Shown here: positions 1 to 9,088 of the stretch, in pieces
How the letters are laid out: every line of letters begins with the position of its first letter
Position numbering within the stretch: position 1 is the first letter of the stretch
Source of the DNA: Rhizobium sp. BK418
Lineage (GTDB): Bacteria > Pseudomonadota > Alphaproteobacteria > Rhizobiales > Rhizobiaceae
DNA: 64,000 bases
Direction of reading: 5' to 3'
Assembly (NCBI RefSeq): GCF_004341105.1
Contig: NZ_SLZK01000002.1
Location: 304,310-368,309 of the forward strand
Translations under genes and position numbers: made by a program
The notes under the pieces: generated by a model
Told to the model about the DNA's origin: nothing
The model's database searches: none
What the model saw: the letters and a program-made list of their open reading frames with translations, nothing else

Positions 1-924
1 GGCGATCTGCTCCAGCGCCTGGCCGATGGTGCTGACGACGCGGGCCTGCAACGAAGCTTCGTCCTGCTGATGGCGCAGATTGCTTTCGCGCTCGCTCTCG
101 AGAGCCAGCTGCTGGGCAGCCTCGCGATCGGACATCGCGTGACGCTCCCGGATCTTTTCCTGCAGCGACTGCGTCGCTTTCGCCATCATGCCGACTTCGT
201 TGTTCATGCCGGTATGCGGTATCGTAAGCTTCACGTCTTCCTCGGCAACCGCCTGCAGCGCGTTGTGAACGTCCTTCAGAGGGTTCGATATACCGCGGAT
301 GAAATAGAAGGCGGCGCCGATACCGCCAACGAAGACGATGGCGCAGGCCGTGAGAGCCTTCCACATCGTTTCATTGACCTTGGCCTGCAGGTCGTCGAGA
401 TAAACGCCTGTGCCGACGACGATCTTCCAAGGTTCGAAGGCCTTCGAATAGCCGCCCTTGAGGAAGACCTGGTCTTCCGGCTGACCCGGCTTGGTCCAGT
501 AGTAGTAGGTACGGCCGCCGCCGGCCTTGCCATGGTCGACAAGGGCCTGGCTGAATTTCGCGCCTGTCTTGTCGACCTGGCCGCTCATGTCTTTGCCGAG
601 ATTGACCGGGCTCGGATGGAAGACCTGGATGACGTTATAGTCGAAGCCGAAGAGATAGCCTGATGGCTGGAAGGTCACGCGCTTCAGGATGTCGAAGGCT
701 TCGGCTTGGGCAGCCTCATGCGTCATCTGGCCAGCCTTCTCGCGCTCATAGAAGGTGTTGAGAACGGAGATGCCCGATTCGACCTGCGTGCGAAGCATGT
801 CGAAGCGCTCATCATAGATCGCCTGTTCGGATGTACGGATCTGAAAGTAGGTAGCGACTGCAAATGCAGCCATCAAAACACCGACCAGCGCAAAGAGCTG
901 GTGCGCAATCTTGAGCTTCTTCAT
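1..924 (-). CDS. Methyl-accepting chemotaxis protein, N-terminal part (runs off the left edge)
   Basis: This is a transmembrane chemoreceptor that senses a small ligand outside the cytoplasm and signals to CheA/CheW. Reading from the ATG at 924 (good SD GAGG seven bases upstream), 308 codons are visible. A first membrane segment lies at about residues 8-27. A periplasmic single-Cache-like domain follows at about 30-185; it contains the YLFGFDYN and GTGVYLDDLQ-type motifs usual for Cache_2 receptors. A second membrane segment lies at about 187-207, then a HAMP linker from about 208. The cytoplasmic methylation and signalling hairpin must lie outside the window, so class and ligand cannot be judged. 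Identification as an MCP is firm; the ligand is unknown. Confidence 0.9.
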   Translation of the reverse strand, partial: MKKLKIAHQLFALVGVLMAAFAVATYFQIRTSEQAIYDERFDMLRTQVESGISVLNTFYEREKAGQMTHEAAQAEAFDILKRVTFQPSGYLFGFDYNVIQVFHPSPVNLGKDMSGQVDKTGAKFSQALVDHGKAGGGRTYYYWTKPGQPEDQVFLKGGYSKAFEPWKIVVGTGVYLDDLQAKVNETMWKALTACAIVFVGGIGAAFYFIRGISNPLKDVHNALQAVAEEDVKLTIPHTGMNNEVGMMAKATQSLQEKIRERHAMSDREAAQQLALESERESNLRHQQDEASLQARVVSTIGQALEQIA

Positions 925-1114
925 GGTTGACCTCGCGGAAAGGTGAAAAGCAATATCCCGGATCGGTCAACTCCCGACCTGCGCGCGAAGCATCGCGCGC
1001 TCAGTTAGCGCAGTCATGCGTCCTCCGGTTCCCCGACAAGTAAAATTAAAGTGAATGATTAAATTATCTTTTAACAAATGCGTCGCTTCTACTCGACGGA
1101 CCTAGTAAAATTGA

Positions 1115-1164
1115 CGGGTCTGTTCTTACAGACCTGTGTAAGTTGCAGTCATCGCCGACTGCAA
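1115..1164. ncRNA. Two adjacent stem-loops, possible small RNA or leader structure
   Basis: The first hairpin pairs GGTCTG (1117-1122) with CAGACC (1129-1134) across a 6-nt loop and can be extended by a wobble pair. The second pairs TTGCAGTC (1143-1150) with GACTGCAA (1157-1164) across a 6-nt loop. They lie in an AT-rich interval between a terminator-like structure and the chemoreceptor start. On the minus strand a TTGATT...TAATTT pair with an 18-nt spacer lies just upstream (about 1173-1202). This could be the leader of the chemoreceptor mRNA or an independent small RNA; the sequence alone cannot decide. Confidence 0.3.
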
Positions 1165-1206
1165 TTCAGTTAAATTAGGGTATACTTATTTAGAAAATCA
1201 AAAACA

Positions 1207-1248
1207 CACCCGCGCCTCTTAAAGAGCGCGTGCATCCGCTTTGGCGGA
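1207..1248 (-). terminator. Terminator-like hairpins behind the 1288-1737 gene
   Basis: On the minus strand, GCGGA/TCCGC (1235-1248) is followed by a CGCG-CTCTT/AAGAG-CGCG hairpin with one bulge (1211-1230). A T-rich run (GTGTGTTTTTGATTTT on that strand) comes next. The position directly after the stop at 1288 fits Rho-independent termination. Confidence 0.45.
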
Positions 1249-1287
1249 GCTTTGTCCCGACCAAAACTCTGATCAACCAAACGGGGC

Positions 1288-1737
1288 TCAGAAACGGAGC
1301 TGGAAAGCAGAAGCGTCGAGGGGAGAAGCCTGCATGCCAGCCATCACCGGTTTCGCATCACCGCCAACCACGGCCGCCGTTGCCTCGTTGTCGATGCCCT
1401 CGGCGGGGGCAGACGGGGCGAGCGCCAGCATCTGCTCGGGCGTGGCTTTGCTGACGAAGAGGACAGGAGAACCGCCCATCCAGTTTTCGGTGCGATAAAT
1501 TTTCTTCTCGCCGCCGATATCACGGACTTCGGCCTGCTGGAAAGTGCCAGGCCGCAGTTCCGGCACCGCGTAGTCTTTCTTGGAGACTTCTGCCTGAAGC
1601 GGCGGGCAATGCGTGCAGCTTTCAGTAACGATGCTGCCTGCTTCCTTCGGCTTGCTCGGCCCGATCACCTCGATCGACGAAGCCATGGCAGAACCGGCAG
1701 CCAGCAGGAACAACACACTGAAGAAAATCTGACGCAT
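1288..1737 (-). CDS. Small exported protein of unknown function
   Basis: I do not recognise the family. The protein is 149 residues from the ATG at 1737, which has a GGAG-type SD. It opens with a clear signal peptide (MRQIFFSVLFLLAAGSAMA, cleavage likely after residue 19), so it should be periplasmic. The mature part carries one CTHC motif near residue 41, giving a possible CxxC redox or metal site, and a proline- and alanine-rich C-terminal half. An in-frame upstream start at 1800 would put 21 basic residues before the signal peptide and is less likely. It is transcribed alone, with a terminator-like hairpin behind it. The signal peptide is clear; function is open. Confidence 0.65.
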   Translation of the reverse strand: MRQIFFSVLFLLAAGSAMASSIEVIGPSKPKEAGSIVTESCTHCPPLQAEVSKKDYAVPELRPGTFQQAEVRDIGGEKKIYRTENWMGGSPVLFVSKATPEQMLALAPSAPAEGIDNEATAAVVGGDAKPVMAGMQASPLDASAFQLRF

Positions 1738-1946
1738 CAAGCTACTCCGTCTCCCTTGGGAGCGGCGCACCGAAAAACGGGTCGCGTCCACCGCTCTCAA
1801 CTTTTTGTTTGAGCATCAGATTATCCGAAAACTGCTCCACACTTTTCGATCCAATGCACTGAGAGCCAGATTAGCGCAGCTTTGTTTCCATCCTGTCAGA
1901 AGAAAGGGTAAAAATTTAACGAAACAGGCAATTGCCTGCCTCGCTC

Positions 1947-3218
1947 TTATGCATTCTCGCGTTCAACCGCGCGCCAGCCAATATCGCGACGGCAGAAGCC
2001 GTTTTCCCATTTTACGCGGTCCAGCAGGGTATAGGCGCGGTCCTTCGCCTCGCCAACGGTCCGGCCCGTCGCCGTGACGTTCAGCACGCGGCCGCCGGTC
2101 GCGACAAGCGCGCCATCCTTCAGCGCTGTGCCGGCGTGAAACACCTTCTCGCCTTCACCAGCTTCCGGCAGAGCGATGATCGGCGTGTTCTTCTCATAGG
2201 AGCCGGGATAGCCCTTCGAGGCCATGACGACTGTCAGCGCCGGATCATCGGTCCATTCGGCCTTGACTTGATCCAGCGTGCCATTGGCACAGGCAAACAG
2301 CAGCGGCAGCAGATCGCTCTTCAGCCGCATCATTAGCACCTGACATTCCGGATCGCCGAAGCGGACATTATATTCAATGAGTTCCGGCCCCTTGGCGGTG
2401 ATCATCAGCCCGGCGAAAAAGACACCGGTGAACGGATGGCCGCTTTCGGCCATGCCGCGAATGGTCGGCTCGATGATTTCCTTCATCGTGCGCTCGGTCA
2501 TCTCGCCCGTCATGACGGGAGCCGGCGAATAGGCGCCCATGCCACCGGTGTTCGGGCCGGTATCGCCCTCGCCGACGCGCTTGTGGTCCTGTGCGGTTGC
2601 CAGCGGCAGCGCGCTCTTGCCATCGCACAGGCAAAAGAAGCTCGCCTCTTCACCATCGAGATAGGCTTCGACGACGACTTCGGCGCCAGCCTCCCCGAAC
2701 GCGCCTTCAAAACAATCGTCCACCGCGGCCAGCGCCTCATCCAGCGTCATGGCGACCGTGACACCCTTGCCGGCAGCGAGACCATCGGCCTTAACGACAA
2801 TCGGAGCGCCCTCCTCGCGTATATAGGCCTTGGCTTTCGGGGCATTGTTGAAGCGCTGATAGGCGCCAGTCGGAATATTGTAGCGGGCGCAGATATCCTT
2901 GGTGAAACCCTTGGAACCTTCAAGCTGGGCGGCCACGGCTGAGGGGCCGAAAACCGCAAAGCCTGCTGCGCGCAGCTTATCGGCAATGCCGGCCACCAGC
3001 GGCGCTTCCGGTCCGACGACAACGAAATCAATCTGCTTTTCGCGGCAGAAGGCGATAACGGCATCGTGGTCGTCGACATCAAGGGCGGCGAGCGTCGCGT
3101 GCTCGGCGATGCCGGGATTGCCAGGCGCGGCATAGAATTCCGTCATCAGCGGCGATTGCGCCAGCTTCCAGGCGAGCGCGTGCTCGCGTCCTCCAGATCC
3201 GATCAACAGAACCTTCAT
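1947..3218 (-). CDS. purD: Phosphoribosylamine--glycine ligase (GARS)
   Basis: Second step of de novo purine synthesis: ATP-dependent joining of glycine to 5-phosphoribosylamine, giving GAR and ADP, in the cytosol. At 423 residues it is the usual bacterial monofunctional length. Visible landmarks are the N-terminal GSGGREHAL loop (residues 7-15), the ATP-grasp core with [11 protein letters not shown] (about 143-153), [10 protein letters not shown] (about 224-233) and the metal-binding NVRFGDPE segment (about 285-292). The ATG at 3218 has a good GGAAGGGG SD. It stands alone on the minus strand, 105 bp downstream of the DUF2207 gene, and has a four-unit 13-bp tandem repeat in its upstream region. 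Assignment is firm. Confidence 0.97.
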   Translation of the reverse strand: MKVLLIGSGGREHALAWKLAQSPLMTEFYAAPGNPGIAEHATLAALDVDDHDAVIAFCREKQIDFVVVGPEAPLVAGIADKLRAAGFAVFGPSAVAAQLEGSKGFTKDICARYNIPTGAYQRFNNAPKAKAYIREEGAPIVVKADGLAAGKGVTVAMTLDEALAAVDDCFEGAFGEAGAEVVVEAYLDGEEASFFCLCDGKSALPLATAQDHKRVGEGDTGPNTGGMGAYSPAPVMTGEMTERTMKEIIEPTIRGMAESGHPFTGVFFAGLMITAKGPELIEYNVRFGDPECQVLMMRLKSDLLPLLFACANGTLDQVKAEWTDDPALTVVMASKGYPGSYEKNTPIIALPEAGEGEKVFHAGTALKDGALVATGGRVLNVTATGRTVGEAKDRAYTLLDRVKWENGFCRRDIGWRAVERENA

Positions 3219-3232
3219 GCCCGATCCCCTTC

Positions 3233-3284
3233 CTGCTGGTCTGGCCTGTTGGCCCAGCCTGTTGGCCTAGCCTGCTGGTTTGGC
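3233..3284. repeat. Four tandem 13-bp repeats upstream of purD
   Basis: Four contiguous imperfect units: CTGCTGGTCTGGC (3233-3245), CTGTTGGCCCAGC (3246-3258), CTGTTGGCCTAGC (3259-3271) and CTGCTGGTTTGGC (3272-3284). All share CTG-Y-TGG at the start and GC at the end. They sit 15 bp before the purD start codon, overlapping or just upstream of its ribosome-binding region, in the short gap behind the DUF2207 gene. No coding role is apparent. Confidence 0.75.
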
Positions 3285-3322
3285 GGTTAAGCGGGAAGGC
3301 CCGAAAGGTCAAGCAAGAATGC

Positions 3323-5257
3323 TTACCAGCCCCCGCCTCCGCCACCACCGCCGCCTCCGCCAGACGAACCGCCGCCTGAAAAACCCGAGGACGAACTGGA
3401 GGGCGGCGGCGACGGAATGGTGGAGGCGATCGTCGAGGCCATCGACGACGAGAAACCCCCAATACGATCCGAAAAACTGCCGCTGTTGAAATTGCCGGAA
3501 TACCAACCCGGATTATAAGCGGCGGCGGCTGCACCCGCCGAGGCTGCAGCGAGCCATGTCTCGAACGTGCGTGACCACGGCTTTTCGACACCGAGCGCCA
3601 CGGCATAGGGCAACAGGGTTTCGAAATGCTGCGGCGACATTTGCGGCGCGCCCGCCATGTTCATGCGGTCCTTTTCGGCGAGCGTCAGATATTGCCTGAG
3701 GCCATCGACGCCAGCTGTCATCTTGGCGCCGAGCGGCGTCGGCGCGCCCATAATGAAGAAATAGAGGATGTTGAAGAGAACGATGCCGCCGACGGCGAAG
3801 AGCATCGGCGTTTCGTGGAATTCCATTAGCGATGAGGCAAGTGCCAGCACGACGGTGGAAACGATACTGAGACCCACGAAAACGGCCATCGCAATAGCGA
3901 TGACCGCGAAAATCTTGCCGACAAGCGAGCCGCGATGCAGCGCCTTAACGAAGCCTGCGACGAAAATGGAGAGAAAGACGGATATGCCGATCGGGACGAC
4001 CATCAGTGCGATCGTATCCGGCTCCAGAGAGCCGAAGACGAAAAGCGCAACCAGCGCGACGGCGCTCAGCACCACGCCGCCGATGATATAGCCGGTATTG
4101 GAATTGTAATATTTGCCGCGGTGTTCCCGCTCGATCGAGGAGCGGAACGTCTGGCCGACTGATTTGACTTTTTCGCCGTTTGCCTTGTCGATGACCAGCG
4201 TATCGCCGGCGCCACCGACAGCTTTCAGAAGCTCCGACTCGCCTGCCTGAAACTTCTCCTTGCCAAGCGGCTTGTCGGCGCGGCGGATGATGATCGAGTC
4301 CCTGAGATCCTCGAGCCTGACATAACCGCGAACGGCAAGATCGAGCGCCGTCGCCGCAAGCGCAGTCCAGCCACCGCCGGAAAAGCCCCTGTTATCGATG
4401 TAATTGACGAGCGCAGGTGAGATGCCGCTTGGCGGATCCCAGCGCGGTACGACGATTTCGCGGGCCGGATCGCGGCCGACCTTCAGCCAGGAGCGCGTGT
4501 AATAGAGGAAGACGAGGATGAGACCGCCGAAGCCGATGAAATAATCTCGGTTGTCTCTGAACCACCAGGAGCTTTGCTGATCAGCACTTGGCGGATCGAT
4601 CGCGCCTTTCGGCAGTTTCGCCGCAAAGGTCAGGCCCTCCTGCGCGCCGAGCGGCGCGGTAGTCGCGACGACCAGACGGCCATCCTCCACACTTGAGCGG
4701 GCATTTCTGTCTCTGGACCCGAGAGGCCCCGTGAAGAACGTCACATCCAGTGGCGTCACCCCCTGCGGAAAGGTGACGGTCGCGATAGCCGAGCGGATCG
4801 GGAATATCCAGCCATTGCCGGTCACGTTCCAGTAGAGTTCATCATGATCGTCGAAATAACGGATCTGACGGTTCGTTTTGTAGGTGAAGACATATCGGTG
4901 GCGGCCGGGAGAAATCGTCACGTCTTCTGAGCCGGCATAGATGCGAATGCCGCCGGAGATGGATTCCGTATGCCAGGGCTCGTCCCGACCGTCCCGCTTT
5001 ACCGAGACGACGCTGAAATCGACGCTACGGCGTCGGCCGCTCTGATCGACGAAGGTCAGCGGAAAATCGCGGAAGATGCCGCGCCGGATACGGTCCCCTT
5101 CGGCATTGACGGTGATCGTTTCGGCCACCGTCATCGCCCCGCTCTTTTCCAACTGGATGGCGGAATCGAAGGAAGCGATGAACTCCGCACCGATTGCCGG
5201 CCGTGCAGCCATTACCAACAGCAGTACGAAATAAATGCCGAAAAACCGCCGGACCAT
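3323..5257 (-). CDS. DUF2207 family membrane protein
   Basis: This 644-residue membrane protein matches the DUF2207 family layout. It has a signal peptide (about 1-23), a large extracytoplasmic beta-rich region with the family's [15 protein letters not shown] motif (about 57-67), one membrane segment near 240-257, a cytosolic stretch, and a cluster of about four hydrophobic segments between roughly 390 and 500. The C-terminus ends in a serine- then glycine-rich tail (about a dozen glycines, final Trp). The molecular function of the family is not established; members are often encoded beside lemA. Here lemA lies two genes upstream with aroA between them, and the 36-bp gap to aroA suggests one transcript. 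Family call is good; role unknown. Confidence 0.85.
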   Translation of the reverse strand: MVRRFFGIYFVLLLVMAARPAIGAEFIASFDSAIQLEKSGAMTVAETITVNAEGDRIRRGIFRDFPLTFVDQSGRRRSVDFSVVSVKRDGRDEPWHTESISGGIRIYAGSEDVTISPGRHRYVFTYKTNRQIRYFDDHDELYWNVTGNGWIFPIRSAIATVTFPQGVTPLDVTFFTGPLGSRDRNARSSVEDGRLVVATTAPLGAQEGLTFAAKLPKGAIDPPSADQQSSWWFRDNRDYFIGFGGLILVFLYYTRSWLKVGRDPAREIVVPRWDPPSGISPALVNYIDNRGFSGGGWTALAATALDLAVRGYVRLEDLRDSIIIRRADKPLGKEKFQAGESELLKAVGGAGDTLVIDKANGEKVKSVGQTFRSSIEREHRGKYYNSNTGYIIGGVVLSAVALVALFVFGSLEPDTIALMVVPIGISVFLSIFVAGFVKALHRGSLVGKIFAVIAIAMAVFVGLSIVSTVVLALASSLMEFHETPMLFAVGGIVLFNILYFFIMGAPTPLGAKMTAGVDGLRQYLTLAEKDRMNMAGAPQMSPQHFETLLPYAVALGVEKPWSRTFETWLAAASAGAAAAAYNPGWYSGNFNSGSFSDRIGGFSSSMASTIASTIPSPPPSSSSSGFSGGGSSGGGGGGGGGGGW

Positions 5258-5293
5258 GTGCCCTCCCCGTTTGCGGTTTCGCCTTGACTCGAT

Positions 5294-6565
5294 TCAGGCT
5301 TCGTCCTTGTAGGCAACCCCCAGCCCTGTAAGCGTGCGCCAGTAGGCCGGGAAGGTCTTCCCGACGCAATCAGGGTTTAGAATGGTAACGCCGGCGATCT
5401 TCAGGCCGGCGAGCGCAAAACTCATGGCGATGCGATGATCGGCAAAGGTGTCGATATCGGCTGGTAACGTCTGGCCGGCGAGCGCGGGGTCGGAATGGAC
5501 GATCAGATCGTCGCCTTCCTCAACCGCCAGGCCTCCTCGAATATTGTTCAGCCCCGTGGACAGCGCGCGGATGCGATCGCATTCCTTGACGCGCAGGTTG
5601 GCGATGCCGACGAAGCGGACCGGAGTCTGATTAAAGGCGGCGAGAACGGCAATCGTCGGGATGGCATCCTGCATCTGTGAGCCGTCGATTTCAGCCGGCA
5701 GATGCGGAAATTTGGCGATGGTCTCATAGGCCTTGGCATCCGGCTGAGTGAAGGCCTCGTTCTCGACGCCGAGATCGATCTTGCCACCGCTCAACACTTC
5801 GGCCGCCCAGAGATAGGTTGCGGCGGACGCATCCGGCTCGATGACGAAGTCGGCTGCGATATAACCGGTCGGCTCAACGCGCCAAGTCGCGGCATCGAGC
5901 TGTTCCACCTTGGCGCCGAACGCTTTCATGGCGGCAAGTGTCAGATCGACATAACCACGCGCGCCGATATCCGTGCCAGCAAGCGCGATTGTGAGCGTCG
6001 CATTGGCGCCCTGCTTGGCAAGCGGTGCTGCCATCAGAAGGGCCGAAACATATTGGCTAGAAAGTCCGGCATCGATCTCGACACGGCCCGAGGCGAAATG
6101 CCCGTTACCGCGCACGGTCACAGGTGGGCAGCCTGTCGGTGCTTCGGCATCGAGACCGAGCGACTTGAGGGCCGCGACCAGCGGGCCGATCGGGCGCTTG
6201 CGCATGTGCTCGTCGCCATCGACCACAACCGTACCGTCGACAGAAGCGACCGCCGCCGTCAGGAAGCGCGTCGCCGTACCGGCATTGCCCAGAAACAGCG
6301 GAGCTTTCGGCGGCAAAAGCTTGCCACTGCCGGTCACGACAAAGGTCGTTTCATCGGGTTCATCGATCTGCACACCCATGGCACGGAGCGCCTCGGCCAT
6401 ATATTTGGTGTCATCGCTCTTCAGCGCGCCGGTCAGCCGGCTCGTGCCCTTGGCAAGACCTGCCAGCAGCAGCGCGCGATTGGTGATCGACTTCGAGCCC
6501 GGAACCACGGCACGACCGGTGAGCGGCTTGCCCGGCGGGATGATGGTGAGCTTGGCTTTACTCAT
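5294..6565 (-). CDS. aroA: 3-phosphoshikimate 1-carboxyvinyltransferase (EPSP synthase)
   Basis: Transfers the enolpyruvyl group of PEP to shikimate-3-phosphate, the sixth step of the shikimate pathway. It has 423 residues. Substrate-binding and catalytic positions are in place: K25-S26 and R30 (PGSKSITNR), N94-A-G-T97 (LGNAGTATRF), R124, S169-S170-Q171, D300, E328, H377-R378 and K403. The motif GNAGTATRFL has Phe where the E. coli enzyme has Pro101; this resembles the EPSPS domain of fungal AROM proteins and differs from the CP4-like class II enzymes known in Agrobacterium. Rhizobia often carry more than one aroA-like gene, so whether this is the main copy is unclear. It lies between lemA and the DUF2207 gene on one strand. 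Confidence 0.92.
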   Translation of the reverse strand: MSKAKLTIIPPGKPLTGRAVVPGSKSITNRALLLAGLAKGTSRLTGALKSDDTKYMAEALRAMGVQIDEPDETTFVVTGSGKLLPPKAPLFLGNAGTATRFLTAAVASVDGTVVVDGDEHMRKRPIGPLVAALKSLGLDAEAPTGCPPVTVRGNGHFASGRVEIDAGLSSQYVSALLMAAPLAKQGANATLTIALAGTDIGARGYVDLTLAAMKAFGAKVEQLDAATWRVEPTGYIAADFVIEPDASAATYLWAAEVLSGGKIDLGVENEAFTQPDAKAYETIAKFPHLPAEIDGSQMQDAIPTIAVLAAFNQTPVRFVGIANLRVKECDRIRALSTGLNNIRGGLAVEEGDDLIVHSDPALAGQTLPADIDTFADHRIAMSFALAGLKIAGVTILNPDCVGKTFPAYWRTLTGLGVAYKDEA

Positions 6566-6648
6566 TGCGCTTGTCTCTTCTGTCCATTGCAGCGGCCGCG
6601 CACGGCCATGTCGGACTGCTCATAGCAGCTTTTGGGCAAAGACAAAGG

Positions 6649-7200
6649 TCAGAACTTGACGGATGGCACGGCGCGATCGGCCTCGTTGGTGATTTCGAAA
6701 TATTCGCGCTTGGCAAAACCGAACTGGCCGGCGATGAGGTTAGACGGGAAGCTCTGGACCTTGACGTTCAGGTCACGGGCCGCACCGTTATAATAGCGGC
6801 GCGCCATCTGGATTTCGCTTTCCATCGTTTCCAGCGAGGCCTGAAGTTCGGAGAAATTCTGGTTGGCCTTCAGATCGGGATAGGCTTCGGCAAGCGCCAT
6901 CACCCGGCCAAGCGCCTGACCGAGCAGCCCCTCCGCCTGCGCCCTGCCCGCTACATCGCCTGAAGGGACGGCCTGCGCCTTGTTCCTGAGTTCGACGACC
7001 TCTTCGAGCGTGCTCTTTTCATGGGCGGCATAGCCCTTGACGGTCTCGATCAGGTTCGGGATCAAGTCCGCACGGCGCTTCAGCTGCACATCGATACCGG
7101 ACCAGGCTTCCTCAGCCATCTGCCGTGAACGGACGAGACCGTTGTAGATGAAGATGACGTAGAGCGCGATCAGAACGATGACGCCAAGAGCGATATACAT
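6649..7200 (-). CDS. lemA: LemA family protein
   Basis: A 183-residue protein with one N-terminal membrane anchor (residues about 3-19, VLIALYVIFIY) followed by a long alpha-helical domain. The helical domain contains the family's VKGYAAHEKSTLEEV and YNGAARDLNVKVQSFPSN motifs. LemA proteins have an N-terminal anchor and a helical bundle; their biochemical activity is unclear. It is the first gene of the lemA-aroA-DUF2207 run, 83 bp before aroA. Pairing of LemA with DUF2207 or TPM-type proteins is common in bacteria, suggesting a shared envelope role. Family is certain, function not. Confidence 0.93.
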   Translation of the reverse strand: MYIALGVIVLIALYVIFIYNGLVRSRQMAEEAWSGIDVQLKRRADLIPNLIETVKGYAAHEKSTLEEVVELRNKAQAVPSGDVAGRAQAEGLLGQALGRVMALAEAYPDLKANQNFSELQASLETMESEIQMARRYYNGAARDLNVKVQSFPSNLIAGQFGFAKREYFEITNEADRAVPSVKF

Positions 7201-7261
7201 CGCGAATCCCCTGCAACAAAGTAGCGTTTACGCAAAGACTTCGCAGGTTTCCCGGCTGTCG

Positions 7262-7813
7262 TCAAACGCCGATATGCGCGAGAATTCGGGCCACCGTCCG
7301 CTCCGGCGAAAGCTCCGTCGTATCAATTTCGACTGTGTTTTCAGCCAGTCCGCGCAACAGTTTATAGTTTGCCCGGAGCTGTTGCAGCCTCGCCGTATCC
7401 GTCAGCTTGAGCGCCTCTGAACGGCCGGGGGAGACAAGGCGTCTGGCGTTCTCCTCCGGCGCGCAATCGAGAAGAACCGCGACCAGATCCGCGCCTCTAG
7501 CGGCAGCCAAATCGAGATACCAGGAGAACGTCGCCCTATCATGCTCGTCATCGGCAAGAGCATCGGTAAAGACAAAGCTTTCAGCCGGATCGGCACGCAC
7601 GGCATGGTCGAAAACCGCTCGTCGAATCTGCTCACGCAATGATGCATGTAGAGGATTGCTGCGGGCGAAAAGAGCTTCGGCTGGATTAAGCAGCATATGA
7701 TTGTCGATGAGCCGCGCGCCGAGCCTTTTCGCCAGCGAGCGGCCGATGGTCAACTTCCCAGTGCCTGGCCAGCCGTTGATATGAACTATGCGGCTGGCAG
7801 GTTTTTGCGTCAC
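7262..7813 (-). CDS. P-loop kinase-like ATPase, coupled to glyQ
   Basis: A 183-residue protein with a single P-loop near the N-terminus (residues 14-22, GWPGTGKLT) and a small-molecule/nucleotide kinase-like fold (AAA_33 / shikimate-kinase-like). The usual Ser/Thr right after the lysine is Leu, with Thr one place later, a variant seen in this subfamily. The start is a GTG at 7813 that overlaps the glyQ stop in a GTGA arrangement, so translation is probably coupled to glyQ. No substrate can be named. A nucleotide or sugar kinase role is a guess from fold only. Confidence 0.75.
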   Translation of the reverse strand: MTQKPASRIVHINGWPGTGKLTIGRSLAKRLGARLIDNHMLLNPAEALFARSNPLHASLREQIRRAVFDHAVRADPAESFVFTDALADDEHDRATFSWYLDLAAARGADLVAVLLDCAPEENARRLVSPGRSEALKLTDTARLQQLRANYKLLRGLAENTVEIDTTELSPERTVARILAHIGV

Positions 7814-8769
7814 GCGGCCTCTTTCGACAAGTTGACGCCGCCGGCATCCGTCAGCAGGAATGCTTCACCGCAGGCTTTGGCGAGGGTGCGTACACGCAGG
7901 ATGTAGCTCTGGCGCTCGGTGACGGAGATCACGCCGCGCGCGTCGAGCAGGTTGAACACGTGGCTGGCCTTGATGCACTGGTCATAGGCCGGGAAGACGC
8001 ACTTGTGCAGGCGCTGGTTGGCATTATCGCCGGGCGCGCCGGCGGCGAGCAGCGCCTGGCATTCCTTCTCGGCATCGATGAAGTGGCGATGCAGCATCTC
8101 GGTATTGGCAAATTCGAAGTTGTGGCGAGAATATTCCTGCTCCGCCTGCAGGAAGACATCGCCGTAGCTGATCTTCTCGTCGCCTTCGCGGCCGTTGAAG
8201 TTCAGGTCGTAGACATTGTCGACGCCTTGGACATACATGGCGAGACGCTCGAGACCATAGGTCAGTTCGCCGGCGACCGGCGAGCATTCGATGCCGCAGA
8301 CCTGCTGAAAATAAGTGAACTGCGAGACTTCCATGCCGTCGCACCAGCATTCCCAGCCAAGGCCCCAGGCGCCGAGCGTCGGGCTTTCCCAGTCGTCCTC
8401 AACGAAGCGTATATCGTGCAGCAGCGGATCGAGCCCGATGGCGGCGAGCGAGCCGAGATAGAGCTCCTGCAGGTTCGGCGGGTTCGGCTTCAGGATGACC
8501 TGATACTGATAATAGTGCTGCAAGCGGTTCGGGTTTTCGCCATAGCGGCCGTCGGAGGGACGGCGGGAGGGCTGAACGTAGGCTGCCTTCCAAGGCTTGG
8601 GCCCAAGCGCGCGTAGCGTCGTGGCCGGGTGGAAGGTGCCGGCACCCACTTCCATGTCATAGGGCTGCAGGACCGCGCAACCCTTGTCCGCCCAGTAGTT
8701 ATGCAGGGTCAGGATCAGCGCCTGGAAGGAACGCTTCGGGTTCATGTGGTCAGGAATGGCTGCAGACAT
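7810..8769 (-). CDS. glyQ: Glycyl-tRNA synthetase alpha subunit
   Basis: Catalytic subunit of the alpha2beta2 bacterial glycyl-tRNA synthetase, which charges tRNA-Gly in the cytosol. The sequence shows the hallmark [12 protein letters not shown] start, [16 protein letters not shown], the [10 protein letters not shown] loop and [20 protein letters not shown] chose the ATG at 8769 (319 residues, [15 protein letters not shown]...); starts at 8745 and 8832 are also open, since none has a strong SD. The beta subunit gene glyS, normally next to glyQ, is not in this window: glyQ is followed instead by a translationally coupled P-loop kinase. Function is certain. Confidence 0.96.
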   Translation of the reverse strand: MSAAIPDHMNPKRSFQALILTLHNYWADKGCAVLQPYDMEVGAGTFHPATTLRALGPKPWKAAYVQPSRRPSDGRYGENPNRLQHYYQYQVILKPNPPNLQELYLGSLAAIGLDPLLHDIRFVEDDWESPTLGAWGLGWECWCDGMEVSQFTYFQQVCGIECSPVAGELTYGLERLAMYVQGVDNVYDLNFNGREGDEKISYGDVFLQAEQEYSRHNFEFANTEMLHRHFIDAEKECQALLAAGAPGDNANQRLHKCVFPAYDQCIKASHVFNLLDARGVISVTERQSYILRVRTLAKACGEAFLLTDAGGVNLSKEAA

Positions 8770-8880
8770 GGAATGGCACCGATTGCTTGGAATATGAGCG
8801 CGACAGGTGCCACGCAGCGCCGCAGGGGTCAAGACTTTTGCGCCCTGTCGCCGGAAAGCTTGACGCCGTTTCGCTATGCT

Positions 8881-9072
8881 CTACTCGTCTTCCCGCTTCA
8901 GGCGATACTCTCCCGTCGCCGGATCCTTCACCAACGTGCCGATGGCACCCGTCTTGCGCTCTTTCTGAGCCCGGCGGGAGCGCTCGGCAAGTTTCTGCGC
9001 GTCGGAGACGAAGCGACGATAGAGCCACCAGGCCGCGCAGACGAGGATCAATAACGTAATAAGCTGTGCCAT
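8881..9072 (-). CDS. Small single-span membrane protein of unknown function
   Basis: A 63-residue protein starting at the ATG at 9072, which has a strong purine-rich SD (GAGGGG). It has one N-terminal membrane segment (about residues 3-19, LITLLILVCAAWWLY) followed by a highly charged cytosolic tail (many Arg/Lys/Glu, ending KREDE). It lies 16 bp after the S49 peptidase gene on the same strand, so the two are probably co-transcribed. I do not recognise a named family; short proteins of this kind sit next to sppA-like genes in other rhizobia as far as I recall. A real gene is likely; function unknown. Confidence 0.65.
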   Translation of the reverse strand: MAQLITLLILVCAAWWLYRRFVSDAQKLAERSRRAQKERKTGAIGTLVKDPATGEYRLKREDE

Positions 9073-9088
9073 CCCCTCGTCTCTCCCG

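Larger units (their letters stand above)
925..1287. other. Gene-free interval with several stem-loops
   Basis: No credible coding sequence lies here. It should hold the promoter and leader of the chemoreceptor gene, which reads leftward from 924. Structures seen: GCGCGCGA / TCGCGCGC (8-bp arms, 4-nt loop) at 981-1000, two neighbouring hairpins at 1115-1164, and a terminator-like pair of hairpins at 1207-1248 behind the small gene ending at 1288. The stretch 1030-1110 and 1165-1205 is markedly AT-rich compared with its surroundings, as expected for promoter DNA. Confidence 0.6.

Noticed and set aside
3233..3284. Possible CRISPR array
   Set aside because: Units are only 13 bp and contiguous without spacers; no cas genes nearby.
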